NCBI RefSeq assembly: GCF_036199905.1
Contig: NZ_CP108109.1
Location: 1,240,001-1,304,000 of the forward strand
Origin: Streptomyces sp. NBC_00223
Lineage (GTDB): Bacteria > Actinomycetota > Actinomycetes > Streptomycetales > Streptomycetaceae
Reading direction: 5' to 3'
Length of the DNA stretch: 64,000 nt
Shown here: piece by piece, positions 44,114 through 53,316 of the stretch
How the letters are laid out: every line of letters starts with the position of its first letter
How positions within the stretch are numbered: position 1 is the stretch's first letter
Notes under the pieces: generated by a model
Told to the model about the DNA's origin: nothing
Databases searched by the model: none
What the model saw: the letters and a program-made list of their open reading frames with translations, nothing else
Program-made: the position numbers and the translations under genes

Positions 44114-45547
44114 TCAGTGCCGTTCCGCCGCCCGCCGCAGGTGCCGCAGCACCGCCCGCGCCGCGTTGTGCCCGCTCATGCCGTGCACTCCGGGTCCGGG
44201 CGGGGTCGCGGACGAGCAGAGGAAGACCCCCGGCCGCCGGGTCGCGTATGGGATCGCGGCCAGTCGCGGCCGCAGCACGGTCTGGAGTCCCGAGAAGGCG
44301 CCGCAGGCGATGTCGCCGCCGACGTAGTTGGCGTTGCGGGCGGCAAGACCGGCGGGGCCGGTGACCGCGCGGGCCAGTACGAGGTCGCGGAAGCCCGGTG
44401 CGAAGCGCTCGATCTGCCGCTCCACGGCGTCCGTCGCGTCGCCGTGCCAGCCGTGCGGCACATGCGCGTAGGCCCAGAAGACATGCTTGCCCTCGGGCGC
44501 CCGGGACGGGTCCACCACTGTGGGCTGCGAGGTGATCAGGAACGGCGTCTGCGGCGGCCGCCCGGTGACCGCCCGGCCCAGCGCCTCGCCGATCTCGGTG
44601 TACGAGGGCCCGATGTGCACGGTCCCGGCCCGCCGCGCGTCGGGCGCGGTCCACGGCACCGGACCGTCGAGCGCGTAGTCGATCTTGAACACGGCGGGCC
44701 CGTAGCGGTAGCGCCGGTAGGCGTCCCCGAGCGCGGCGATGCGCGCGAGCGCGGTCGGCGAGGTGTCGAAGACATAGGCGCGCGCGGGCGGCAGCTCGTC
44801 CAGCTTGCGTACGGTCACCCCGGTGCGGATCACCCCGCCGAGTTCGGTGAGGTGTGCGGCCAGCGCGTCGGAGATCGCCTGGGAACCGCCGCGCGCGACC
44901 GGCCAGCCCCGCTCGTGCCCGGCCAGCGCGAACATCAGCGCCATCGCCCCGGTGAAGGGCTCGGTCAGCTTGCAGATCGCGTGCCCGGCGAGCCCCGCGA
45001 GCAGCGCGCGCCCCTTGGGGTCGCGGAAGAGCCGCGCCAGCACGGCGACCGGCGGGGTGCCGGTGAGCCCGAACCGCACGAAGCGGTACGGGTCGCGCGG
45101 CAGCCCGGCCCACGGCGGCCGGAAGAAGTCGGCGGCCACGGCGTCCCAGTGCCCGATGTAGGGCGCGAGCAGCCTGCGGTACGTGCCCGCGTCGCGGGGC
45201 CCGAGCGACGCGGCGGTCTCCCCCACCGTGCGGCCGAGCACGGCGGCGGTGCCGTCGGGGAAGGGGTGGGCCATCGGCACTTCGGGCTGCACCCACTCCA
45301 GGCCGTGCCGGTCCAGCGGCAGCGCGCGGAAGGCGGGCGAGCCGACGCCGAAGGGGTGCACCGCGGAACAGGGGTCGTGCCGGAATCCGGGCAGCGTCAG
45401 CTCTTCGGTACGGGCGCCGCCGCCGACGGTGTCCTGGGCCTCGTAGATCTGCACGGTCAGGCCCGCGCGGGCGAGTTCGACGGCGGCCGTCAGCCCGTTG
45501 GGTCCCGCGCCGACGACGACCGCGTCGGCCACCACCGCCCGGCTCAC
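44114..45547 (-). CDS. FAD-dependent phytoene desaturase-like oxidoreductase
   Basis: A 477-residue flavoprotein. [22 protein letters not shown] is the N-terminal dinucleotide fold, followed by [10 protein letters not shown]. The C-terminus has [21 protein letters not shown], the second FAD motif of the CrtI/PNDRD family. The middle, [20 protein letters not shown], is typical. No carotenoid genes are near, so the substrate is unknown. GTG at 45547 overlaps the inositol phosphatase-like gene (GTGA), so they share an mRNA. Confidence 0.92.
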   Translation of the reverse strand: MSRAVVADAVVVGAGPNGLTAAVELARAGLTVQIYEAQDTVGGGARTEELTLPGFRHDPCSAVHPFGVGSPAFRALPLDRHGLEWVQPEVPMAHPFPDGTAAVLGRTVGETAASLGPRDAGTYRRLLAPYIGHWDAVAADFFRPPWAGLPRDPYRFVRFGLTGTPPVAVLARLFRDPKGRALLAGLAGHAICKLTEPFTGAMALMFALAGHERGWPVARGGSQAISDALAAHLTELGGVIRTGVTVRKLDELPPARAYVFDTSPTALARIAALGDAYRRYRYGPAVFKIDYALDGPVPWTAPDARRAGTVHIGPSYTEIGEALGRAVTGRPPQTPFLITSQPTVVDPSRAPEGKHVFWAYAHVPHGWHGDATDAVERQIERFAPGFRDLVLARAVTGPAGLAARNANYVGGDIACGAFSGLQTVLRPRLAAIPYATRRPGVFLCSSATPPGPGVHGMSGHNAARAVLRHLRRAAERH

Positions 45548-46419
45548 CGTGCCGCTCCGGCCGGCTCGGCCGCCATCAGGTCGACGATCCGCCGGGCGGT
45601 GGCGGCGTCACGGGCGACGGTGAACGGCAGCGTGTTGCCGCCGGGGATACGGAAGGGCTCGTCCGCCGCCGTCAGGCTCGCGCCGCCCGCCTCCTGGACG
45701 AGCAGCAGCCCGGCGGCGTGGTCCCACGGCGACTCCCAGAAGAAGGCCACGCCGTCGGTCGTACCCCGCGCCACGTCGAGATAGGCGAGCCCGGCGCAGG
45801 TGCAGGGCGCGCAGCGGGCGCCGGCCGCCTCCAGCCGGGTCAGCACCTCGCGCTCGCGGGCGCTGCGGTAGACCGGGTTGGAGGTCCACAGGGCGATCGG
45901 TTCGACGGGCCCGCGGGTGCGCAGCGGCACCCCATCGAGATGGGCGCCGCGTCCCCGGCGGGCGGTGGCGAACAGGCCGAGCCGGGGCGCGTAGGTCCAG
46001 GAGGCCAGCGGTTCGCCGCCGCGGACCAGCGCGACCAGTGTGGCGAAGCCGTCCTCGCCGCGGACGAAGGCGGCGGTGCCGTCGACCGGGTCGATCACCC
46101 ACACCGGTTCTTCGCCGTGCAGCCGGTGCAGGACCGACGGGTCCGCGCCGACCGCTTCCTCGCCGACCACGACCGAGCCGGGCAGCAGCGCGGTGAGGCG
46201 TTCGGTGAGCCGTTCCTCGGCGAGCCGGTCGGCGGTGGTCACCAGGTCGTAGGGGCCGGTCTTCTGGGCGATGTCGCCCTCGGCGAGGCGTCGCCAGCGG
46301 GGGACGACCTCGGCGGCGACGACCGACCGGATCGTGTCCTCCACGTCGGCGAGCAGCGCGTCACCGACACCGTCCGTGTCTGCCGGTTCACCGGCCACCG
46401 TACCGACCTCGTCGCCCAT
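45544..46419 (-). CDS. Inositol monophosphatase-family phosphatase
   Basis: A 291-residue Mg-dependent phosphatase (IMPase/CysQ/FBPase fold). VVGEEAVG (metal Glu pair), [15 protein letters not shown] (D-P-V-D-G-T, two metal Asp) and [17 protein letters not shown] (third Asp) are all present, so it should be active; the sugar or nucleotide substrate is not clear. The start is chosen at ATG 46419; a second in-frame ATG is at 46428. Upstream is GC-rich with no clear ribosome site. Confidence 0.92.
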   Translation of the reverse strand: MGDEVGTVAGEPADTDGVGDALLADVEDTIRSVVAAEVVPRWRRLAEGDIAQKTGPYDLVTTADRLAEERLTERLTALLPGSVVVGEEAVGADPSVLHRLHGEEPVWVIDPVDGTAAFVRGEDGFATLVALVRGGEPLASWTYAPRLGLFATARRGRGAHLDGVPLRTRGPVEPIALWTSNPVYRSAREREVLTRLEAAGARCAPCTCAGLAYLDVARGTTDGVAFFWESPWDHAAGLLLVQEAGGASLTAADEPFRIPGGNTLPFTVARDAATARRIVDLMAAEPAGAAR

Positions 46420-46643
46420 ACCCGCCATCCAACCAGACCGGGCGGCGCTGTTGCTCCCGGGTTCCGGGCAGCGGGTGATATGCGGAGTTCGGCCCGGGGC
46501 CGGCGTGCAGGGTCCGGCACTGGACTCAGCGCAGGGCCCGGCGCGGGTCCGTTGCGGGGTTCGGCGCAGGCACAGGCGCGAGGGTCGGCGCAGGCACCCG
46601 CGCGGAACCGGCACAGGGCCCGGCCCGGGGTACGGCACCGGGT

Positions 46644-47657
46644 TCAGCGCAGTACGGGGATGACGTGCTCGCCGTACGCGTCGATGGTGGCCTCCTTCGC
46701 GTCGTGCATGTCGTAGACCGCGAACTGGTCGACGCCCAGGTCCCGCAGTTCGGCCAGCCGGGCCACGTGCGCCTCCTGCGGGCCGAGCAGGCAGAAGCGG
46801 TCCACGATGTCGTCGGGCACGAAGGCGGTGTCGGGGTGGTCGGCGTGGCCGTGGTGGGCGTAGTCGTAACCCTGGCGCCGCTTGATGTACGCGGTGAGTT
46901 CGTCGGGGACCAGCGCGGAGTGCTCGCCGTAGCGGCCGACGAGTTCGGCGACGTGGTTGCCGACCATCCCGCCGAACCACCGGCACTGCTCGCGGGCGTG
47001 CGCGAGGGCGGCGGGCGAGTCGTCGGAGGTGACGTAGGCGGGCGCGGCGACGCACACGGTGATTCCGGCCGGGTCGCGGCCGGCCTTCTCGGCGGCCTCG
47101 CGCACCGAGGCGACCATCAGCTTGGTGAGGTAGGGGTCGGCGAGCTGGAGGATGAAGCCGTCGGCCTTCTCGCCCGCGAGTGCCAGCGCCTTGGGTCCGT
47201 AGGCGGCCATCCACACGGGCAGCCGTCCGTCCTCGACCCAGGGCAGCCGCAGCGCGGTGCCGTCCACGACGGCCTCGCGGCCTTCGGCGAGGTCGCGGAT
47301 GACGGTGATCGCCTCGCCGAGCCTGGCCAGCGTGTTGGGCGGGCGGCCGGCCACCCGCATCGCGGAGTCGCCGCGGCCGATGCCGCAGACCGTGCGGTTG
47401 CCGTACATCGAGTTGAGGGTGGCGAAGGTGGAGGCGGTCACCTCCCAGGTGCGGGTGCCGGGGTTGGTGACCATCGTGCCGACGGTGAGGTGGTCGGTGT
47501 GGTCCAGGACGCGGCTGTGGATGACGAAGGGTTCCTGCCACAGCACGGCGGAGTCGAAGGTCCAGCCGTGGGTGAAGCCGTTGCGCTCGGCGCGCCGCAT
47601 TAGGGCGACGACCTCCGCGGCGGGCGGGTCGGTCTGGAGCACGAGGCCGAAGTCCAT
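46644..47657 (-). CDS. LLM-class F420-dependent oxidoreductase
   Basis: A 337-residue TIM-barrel flavin/F420 enzyme. DFGLVLQTDPPAAEVVALMRRAE opens it; ERNGFTHGWTFDS, TVGTMVTNPGTRTWEVTA, CGIGRGDSAMRVAG and PVWMAAYGPKALALAGEKADG are bacterial-luciferase-like signatures. It resembles the TIGR03842-type group often placed with hydantoinases. AAGGA lies 9 bp before ATG 47657; GTG 47663 is the alternative. It is downstream of dihydropyrimidinase in the same direction and could act on a heterocycle of that pathway (inference). Confidence 0.9.
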   Translation of the reverse strand: MDFGLVLQTDPPAAEVVALMRRAERNGFTHGWTFDSAVLWQEPFVIHSRVLDHTDHLTVGTMVTNPGTRTWEVTASTFATLNSMYGNRTVCGIGRGDSAMRVAGRPPNTLARLGEAITVIRDLAEGREAVVDGTALRLPWVEDGRLPVWMAAYGPKALALAGEKADGFILQLADPYLTKLMVASVREAAEKAGRDPAGITVCVAAPAYVTSDDSPAALAHAREQCRWFGGMVGNHVAELVGRYGEHSALVPDELTAYIKRRQGYDYAHHGHADHPDTAFVPDDIVDRFCLLGPQEAHVARLAELRDLGVDQFAVYDMHDAKEATIDAYGEHVIPVLR

Positions 47658-47690
47658 GGGCACCGTTCCTTGGTGGTTCCGTGAAGTGGG

Positions 47691-47774
47691 CGTGACGTCC
47701 CGGTCGAGGCGGTCCGGTCGTGACGTCCCGGTCGTGGCGGTCCGGTCCTGGCGGTCCGGTCGAGGCGGTCCGGT
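47691..47774. repeat. 14/28-bp tandem repeat
   Basis: Two 28-bp units (47691-47718, 47719-47746) share CGTGACGTCCCGGTCG and GGCGGTCCGGT, followed by two 14-bp half units (47747-47760, 47761-47774) ending in GGCGGTCCGGT. It lies between the dihydropyrimidinase and LLM genes. Confidence 0.85.
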
Positions 47775-47781
47775 CCCGGTC

Positions 47782-49191
47782 TCAGTCGAGGTACTGGCAG
47801 AGGCCGCGCGGGGTGTACTGGCCGTGTCCGGCCCGGCCGGTCCAGCGGCGGTTGTCGATCACCGGTACGCCCCTGGACAGCACGGTCTCGACCCGGCCGG
47901 TGAGCCGCCGGCCCTCGTACGCGCTGTAGTCGACGTTCATGTGGTGGGTCTGCGCCGAGACGATCTGCTCGGTGTGCGGGTCGTAGACCACCACGTCCGC
48001 GTCGGCGCCGGGGGCGAGCGTGCCCTTGCGCGGATAGAGGCCGAACATCCGGGCCGGCGTGGCGCAGGCGACCTCGATCCAGCGGCGGCGGGTCAACCGG
48101 CCCTCCACGACGGCCTGGTGGAGCAGGTCCATCCGGTTCTCCACACCGGGCAGCCCGTTGGGGATCTTGGAGAAGTCGCCGCGGCCGATGTCCTTCTGTC
48201 CGGTGAAGCAGAAGGGGCAGTGGTCGGTGGAGACCACCTGGAGGTCGTTCGTGCGCAGCCCCCGCCAGAGCGCGGCCTGGTGCTCGCGCGGGCGCAGCGG
48301 GGTGCTGCACACGTACTTGGCGCCCTCGAAGTCCGGCTCGGCGAGCTGGTCGGTGGACAGGAAGAGGTACTGCGGGCAGGTCTCGCCGAAGACCGGCAGG
48401 CCCTGGTCACGGGCGGCGGCGAGTTCGGCGACGGCCTGCTCGGCGGAGACGTGCACGACGTAGAGCGGTGACCCGGCGACGCGGGCGAGCTGGATCGCGC
48501 GGTGGGTGGCCTCGGCCTCCAGCAGGGCGTGCCGGACCTCGCCGTGGTACCGGGGGTCGGTCCGGCCCGCGGCGAGGGCCTGGCGGACCAGGACGTCGAT
48601 GGCGATGCCGTTCTCGGCGTGCGCCATGATCAGGCCGCCGTTGTCCGCCGCGCGCTGCATGGCCTGGAGGATCTGCCCGTCGTCGCTGTAGAGGACGCCG
48701 GGGTAGGCCATGAAGAGCTTGAAACTGGTACACCCCTCCTCCACGAGAAGGTCCATCTCCTTGAGCGAGCGGTCGTTGACGTCGGAGACGATCATGTGGA
48801 AGGCGTAGTCGATCGCGCACTGCGCGTCGGCCTTGGCGTGCCAGCTGTCGAGCCCGGCGCGCAGTGAGCGGCCCGCGGTCTGGACCGCGAAGTCCACGAT
48901 CGTCGTGGTCCCGCCCCAGGCGGCCGCCCGGGTGCCGGTCTCGAAGGTGTCGGACGCCGTGGTGCCGCCGAACGGCATCTCCATATGGGTGTGGGCGTCG
49001 ACCCCGCCCGGGATGACGTACCTGTCGGTGGCGTCGATGACGGTCTCGGCGGTCCAGCCCGCCGCGGTGTCGCTGTCGTGCGCGGCGAGGGCGGCGATCC
49101 GGCCGCCCTCGATGAGCACGTCGGCGTGCGTCTCGTCGGAGGCGGTGACGACCAGGCCGCCGCGTACGAGGGTGCGGGCCTGGCTCACCAC
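47782..49191 (-). CDS. hydA: Dihydropyrimidinase (D-hydantoinase)
   Basis: A 469-residue zinc amidohydrolase that opens dihydrouracil/dihydrothymine or 5-substituted hydantoins. YVIPGGVDAHTHMEMPFGGT gives the HxH pair, EGCTSFKLFMAYPG the carbamylated Lys, MAHAENG and VVHVSAEQA the further His ligands, and STDHCPFCFTGQK the metal Asp region with the substrate loop. These are characteristic. It starts at GTG 49191, overlapping the aminotransferase by 7 bp. Central step of the reductive pyrimidine pathway. Confidence 0.95.
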   Translation of the reverse strand: MVSQARTLVRGGLVVTASDETHADVLIEGGRIAALAAHDSDTAAGWTAETVIDATDRYVIPGGVDAHTHMEMPFGGTTASDTFETGTRAAAWGGTTTIVDFAVQTAGRSLRAGLDSWHAKADAQCAIDYAFHMIVSDVNDRSLKEMDLLVEEGCTSFKLFMAYPGVLYSDDGQILQAMQRAADNGGLIMAHAENGIAIDVLVRQALAAGRTDPRYHGEVRHALLEAEATHRAIQLARVAGSPLYVVHVSAEQAVAELAAARDQGLPVFGETCPQYLFLSTDQLAEPDFEGAKYVCSTPLRPREHQAALWRGLRTNDLQVVSTDHCPFCFTGQKDIGRGDFSKIPNGLPGVENRMDLLHQAVVEGRLTRRRWIEVACATPARMFGLYPRKGTLAPGADADVVVYDPHTEQIVSAQTHHMNVDYSAYEGRRLTGRVETVLSRGVPVIDNRRWTGRAGHGQYTPRGLCQYLD

Positions 49192-50522
49192 CGGTCCCGC
49201 CCTTCCTCGCGCGCGGCCTGGGCGAGTTTCAGGGCCGCCTGGAGCGCTTCCGCGCCCTCCTCCGCCTCGCCGACGGTCAGCGACAGCGGGGGCGCGATCC
49301 GCAGCACGTTCCCCTCCCGGCCGCCCTTGCCGATGAGCAGACCGTGCTCGCGGGCGGCTTCGAGTACGAGTACGGCGGCGGCCGGCGACGGTGTGTCGGT
49401 GCCGGGCTCGATGAGTTCGATGCCCAGCATCAGCCCGCGGCCGCGTACTTCGCGGACGATGCCCACCCCCGCCACCACGGCGTCCAGCCGGGCCTTGAGC
49501 AGGCCGCCGACGCGGCGGGCGTTGCCCTGGAGGTCGTGCTCGATGAGGTAGGCGAGGTTGGCGAGCGCGCCCGCGGCGGTGACCGGGCTGCCGCCGAAGG
49601 TGGAAATGGAGTTGGCGGTCAGGCAGTTCATCACCTCGGCGCGGGCCACCACCCCGCCCATGGACAGGCCGTTGCCGACGCCCTTGGCGAAGGTGAGGAT
49701 GTCCGGCGGCCCGGCCTCGGAGTGCGCCTGCCAGCCCCAGAAGTGCTCACCGGTACGGCCCCAGCCGGTCTGCACCTCGTCGCTGATCCACAGGATGCCG
49801 TGCCGGTCGAGCACCCGCTTGAACGCGGCGAGCAGCCCGTCGGGCCCGGAGGTGAAACCGCCGACGCCCTGGATCGGTTCGGCGATCAGCGCGGCGACCG
49901 GGCCGCCCACCTGGCCGAGTACGTCCTCCAGGTCCTCGACGCACGCGGCGGTGAAGTCGGCGTCCGACAGCTGCGCGTACGGCCCGCGGGTGCGTACCCC
50001 GCCGTGCACGTACAGCGTCTGGAGCGGCGACAGACTCGTCGGCGACCAGGCCGAGTTGCCGGTGATGCCGATCGAGGCGAAGGAACGGCCGTGGTAGCTG
50101 TTGCGCAGCGCGAGGATCTGGTTGGAGCGGCGGTAGGCGGTCGCGAGCAGCAGCGCGGTGTCGTTGGCCTCGGTGCCGGAGGTGGTGAAGAAGACCCGGG
50201 CGTCGGGGATGCCGGACAGCCGGGCGACGCGTTCTGCCAGCTCCACGGTGTGCCGGCTGAGGTAGAGCGTCGAGGAGTGCAGGATCTTCCGGGACTGCTC
50301 GGCGACCGCGTACGCGACCTCGGGCAGCGCGTGCGCGGTCATCGTGGTGAGGATGCCGCCGAAGAAGTCCAGATAGCGGGTGCCCTCGGCGTCCCAGACG
50401 TGCCGGCCCTCGCCGTGGGTCAGTTCGATCGGCCGCTCGTAGTACGTGGTCAGCCAGTCGGGCAGCACCGCCTGGTGGCGGTGGTGGAGCGCGGTGTGCG
50501 GATTCTCGGTCTCGGTGGCCAT
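49185..50522 (-). CDS. Class III PLP aminotransferase (beta-alanine/AGXT2-like)
   Basis: A 445-residue transaminase. LDFFGGILTTMTAHALPEV, FTTSGTEANDTALLLA, LRNSYHGRSFASIGITG, WISDEVQTGWGRTGEHFWG (PLP Asp) and ILTFAKGVGNGLSMGG (Schiff-base Lys) are complete. In this operon it would convert beta-alanine or beta-aminoisobutyrate, the ends of reductive pyrimidine catabolism, to semialdehydes. Starts at ATG 50522, 4 bp after the upstream nitrilase-type gene. Confidence 0.94.
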   Translation of the reverse strand: MATETENPHTALHHRHQAVLPDWLTTYYERPIELTHGEGRHVWDAEGTRYLDFFGGILTTMTAHALPEVAYAVAEQSRKILHSSTLYLSRHTVELAERVARLSGIPDARVFFTTSGTEANDTALLLATAYRRSNQILALRNSYHGRSFASIGITGNSAWSPTSLSPLQTLYVHGGVRTRGPYAQLSDADFTAACVEDLEDVLGQVGGPVAALIAEPIQGVGGFTSGPDGLLAAFKRVLDRHGILWISDEVQTGWGRTGEHFWGWQAHSEAGPPDILTFAKGVGNGLSMGGVVARAEVMNCLTANSISTFGGSPVTAAGALANLAYLIEHDLQGNARRVGGLLKARLDAVVAGVGIVREVRGRGLMLGIELIEPGTDTPSPAAAVLVLEAAREHGLLIGKGGREGNVLRIAPPLSLTVGEAEEGAEALQAALKLAQAAREEGRDRW

Positions 50523-50526
50523 TGGC

Positions 50527-51369
50527 TCACCCCTCCGTCAGTTCGCCGTAGGCGTCCGGCCTGCGGTCCCGGTAGAAGGCCCAGGTCTGGCGTACCTCGT
50601 CGATGAGGCCGAAGTCCAGGTCGCGCACGATGAGTTCGTCGTCGTGGTCGGAGGCGGCGGCGCCGACGAGCTGTCCGCGCGGGTCCACGAAGTAGCTGCC
50701 GCCGTAGAAGTCGTTGTCGCCGTACGGTTCGCGGCCGACGCGGTTGATCGCCGCGATGAAGTACTCGTTGGCGACAGCGGCGGCGGGCTGTTCGAGCCGC
50801 CACAGATGGCTGGACAGACCGCGGCTGGTGGCCGACGGGTTGTAGACGAGCTGGGCGCCGCGCAGGCCGAGCGCGCGCCAGCCCTCGGGGAAGTGCCGGT
50901 CGTAGCAGATGTACACGCCGATCCGGCCGGCCGCGGTCTCGAACACCGGCCATCCCACGTTGCCCGGCCGGAAGTAGTACTTCTCCCAGAAGCCCTCCAG
51001 TTGCGGGATGTGGTGCTTGCGGTACTTGCCGAGGTAGCTGCCGTCGGCGTCGATCACGGCGGCGGTGTTGTAGTAGACGCCGGGCTGCTCCCGCTCGAAG
51101 ACGGGGACCACGATCACCAGGCCGGTCTCCCGGGCGAGGTCGCGCATCCGCCGCACGGTGGGGCCGTCGGGCACGGGTTCCGCCCAGCGGTAGTGCGTGG
51201 CGTCCTGGACCTGGCAGAAGTAGGGGGCGTTGAAGACCTCCTGGAAGCCGATCACCTTCGCGCCCTGTGCGGCGGCGGCGCGGGCGTGTTCCTCGTGCTT
51301 GACGATCATCGACTCGGTGTCGCCGGTCCAGGTGGCCTGGACGAGCGCGGCTCGCACGACCTTGCTCAT
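50527..51369 (-). CDS. Beta-ureidopropionase-like carbon-nitrogen hydrolase
   Basis: A 280-residue nitrilase-superfamily amidase. The Glu-Lys-Cys triad is clear: VIGFQEVFNAPYF (Glu), LGKYRKHHIPQLEGFWEKYYF (Lys) and RIGVYICYDRHFPEGWRALG (Cys). FWEKYYFRPGN is typical of N-carbamoyl-beta-alanine hydrolases, which follow dihydropyrimidinase in the pathway. First gene of the nitrilase-aminotransferase-hydantoinase operon. ATG at 51369 with AGAGAGGAA upstream. Confidence 0.94.
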   Translation of the reverse strand: MSKVVRAALVQATWTGDTESMIVKHEEHARAAAAQGAKVIGFQEVFNAPYFCQVQDATHYRWAEPVPDGPTVRRMRDLARETGLVIVVPVFEREQPGVYYNTAAVIDADGSYLGKYRKHHIPQLEGFWEKYYFRPGNVGWPVFETAAGRIGVYICYDRHFPEGWRALGLRGAQLVYNPSATSRGLSSHLWRLEQPAAAVANEYFIAAINRVGREPYGDNDFYGGSYFVDPRGQLVGAAASDHDDELIVRDLDFGLIDEVRQTWAFYRDRRPDAYGELTEG

Positions 51370-52277
51370 GAACGGTTCCTCTCTCCCGTGGGCGCCTCCG
51401 GCCCGGGGGTACGGCCGGGGGTACGGCCGGGGGTACGTCGGGGTACGCCCGGTGCCGACGTCCGGGGGTCCGGGGTGAGGCCGGGGACGGGCCGGGGGCG
51501 TACCGCGGACGTCCGGGTCCGGGGGCGCAGGTCCACTGTGGCAAGCGGGGCGGGGTTCCCCGTGTCCCACGCCCCTTTTCGGGCCAAGGGTGACCCATTC
51601 GGGCGACGCGGGGGGCGCGACGCGCGCTTGTGCGCTTGGCGCTTGGCGCTTGGCCCCGGGACGTGCGCGGCCGTCGTACCGCCCGGCGGACAACGGGCGC
51701 CGCACCCCGGAAGGTGCGGCGCCCTGGGCCCGTCCGCACGCCGGCTCCCGAGGGAACCGTCGCGTCAAGCCGGAGCGGGCCCTCCTCACGGCCGGCGGGG
51801 CGAACCCTTTCCCGCCGGGCGAGGAGCTGATGCGAACCCGGTTCAGCGGCGGTCGACATGACAGCCGCTCAGGTCCCGGACGGGGTGTCCGCCCGCCGAG
51901 TACAACGGCTGACGCCCCGCCAAGTACCGGGCGAATATGCCCCGATCCCGACCGGCCCACTCCCCCGTGCCCGTTACGACCGCGCGCGCCACCCCTAGGG
52001 GAGACGATCGCGGCCGCGCGGACGAGCGTGCTGTCATACGATCTGCTGTGCGACTCGGCGCTGCCACCTGCCGAATCCCCGAACTCATCCACGTTGCACC
52101 ATATTTCCCACGCTTCATGACGTAAAGCCCCTACCCCTGCCTCGACTTACGGGGATTGGGCCTGGTGAGCGCGGGTGGGGCCACCGAGACGTTTGTTCAC
52201 GAGCCCCCGCACGTGGCCGCGGTGGCGGTCCGGGCTCAGGCCCGGGCTCGGGGTGACCGTTCCCGCCGTGGGCGGGG
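51370..52277. other. 900-bp gene-free region upstream of the pyrimidine operon
   Basis: No supported gene. It holds a 12-bp GGCCGGGGGTAC repeat (51401-51436, three copies), short CGCTTGG repeats (51633-51653), a perfect 12-bp hairpin (51695-51724) and, at 52037-52125, a TACGAT hexamer followed 5 bp later by a 25-codon frame starting VRLGAATCRIPELI. That peptide opening is vaguely like PucR-family regulators and may be a remnant. Confidence 0.5.
51695..51724. terminator. Perfect 12-bp hairpin
   Basis: GGGCGCCGCACC (51695-51706) pairs with 51713-51724 around CCGGAA. It lies 326 bp upstream of the nitrilase ATG; a terminator for rightward transcripts or a leader structure are both possible. Confidence 0.5.
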
Positions 52278-53204
52278 TCAGCGGTTTCCGGGCTCGTCCG
52301 CCGGGGGGCGGCAGACCGCTCGCAGGACCGTACGGGCCTGGTCGCGCAGCCAGAGGTGCGCGCGATCGCCGTCGTAGCGCTGGTGCCACACCAGGTTGAT
52401 CGGGATGGCGGGCAGGTCGAGGGGCAACGGCAGCGCGCGCAGGCCGAGATCGCCGAACGCGGGCCGGCTGACGGCTTCGGGGACCGCGACCACCAGGTCG
52501 CTGCCGCGGACGAGTTGCAGCGCCGTGGCCCCGGTGGGCGCCGCGGCGATGACACGTCGCCGCAGGCCCCGGGCGTGCAGCGCGTCGTCGAGGGGGTCGC
52601 TCAGCCGGCCTCGGCGCGAGACGGTGACGTGCTCGGCGGCCGCGTACCGGTCCAGGGTGAGCGGCCCCTCCGTCAGCGGATGACCGGCGCGGACCACGAC
52701 GACCAGCCGGTCGTGGCCGACCGTCTCGTGGCGGATCTCGGGCAGCGCCGGCTCCGCGGAACCGGCTTCGAGGTCGGCCTCACCGCGCCGCAGATCCTGG
52801 GTGTCCGTGCTCGACTCGGCCATGAAACGCAGCTGGACCCCGGGCGCCTGCGCGTGGACGGCGGTGAGCAGTGCGGGGCCGCACGCGTTCGCCAGGGAGT
52901 CGTGCCATTTGAGGGTGAAGGTGCGCTCCAGGGTCGCCAGGTCGACGTCCCGGTCCCGGGACAGCACCGACTGGGCCTGGTGCACAAGGCCGTGCACCTC
53001 CTCGCGGATGGCGACGGCGTGCGGCGTCGGCGTCATCGTCCGCCCGGTGCGCACCAGAATCTGGTCGCCTGTCGTCCGCCGGATACGGCCCAGGGTCCGG
53101 CTCATCGCGGGCGCGGACACATGCAGCCGGGCGGCGGCGCCTGTCACGCTGCCCTCCTCCAGCAACGCGTCGAGCGCGGTCAGCAGATTCAGATCCAGTT
53201 GCAT
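52278..53204 (-). CDS. LysR-family transcriptional regulator
   Basis: A 308-residue regulator. The winged HTH is at residues 1-65: LDLNLLTALDALLEEGSVTGAAARLHVSAPAMSRTLGRIRRTTGD. The effector domain follows (RLVVVVRAGHPLTEGPL, VPEAVSRPAFGDLGLRALPLP). It diverges from the IMPase-like gene across 112 bp containing ACAAG-N6-CTTGT, so it probably controls that gene and the NmrA-like gene. Effector unknown. Confidence 0.93.
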   Translation of the reverse strand: MQLDLNLLTALDALLEEGSVTGAAARLHVSAPAMSRTLGRIRRTTGDQILVRTGRTMTPTPHAVAIREEVHGLVHQAQSVLSRDRDVDLATLERTFTLKWHDSLANACGPALLTAVHAQAPGVQLRFMAESSTDTQDLRRGEADLEAGSAEPALPEIRHETVGHDRLVVVVRAGHPLTEGPLTLDRYAAAEHVTVSRRGRLSDPLDDALHARGLRRRVIAAAPTGATALQLVRGSDLVVAVPEAVSRPAFGDLGLRALPLPLDLPAIPINLVWHQRYDGDRAHLWLRDQARTVLRAVCRPPADEPGNR

Positions 53205-53223
53205 ACAGGTAATCCTAGGCGTA

Positions 53224-53239
53224 ACAAGCCTGCACTTGT
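53224..53239. promoter_or_regulatory. Inverted repeat between LysR and IMPase-like genes
   Basis: ACAAG-CCTGCA-CTTGT (53224-53239), perfect 5-bp arms in the divergent promoter, with TAA/TTA extending outward. A candidate LysR operator. Confidence 0.5.
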
Positions 53240-53316
53240 CGTTATCTGCCCGTCGACCTACCTTCGAAAGCGGGTGGTGAAACGCCACGCGAATCCGCAG
53301 TCCGAAGGAGCACGCC

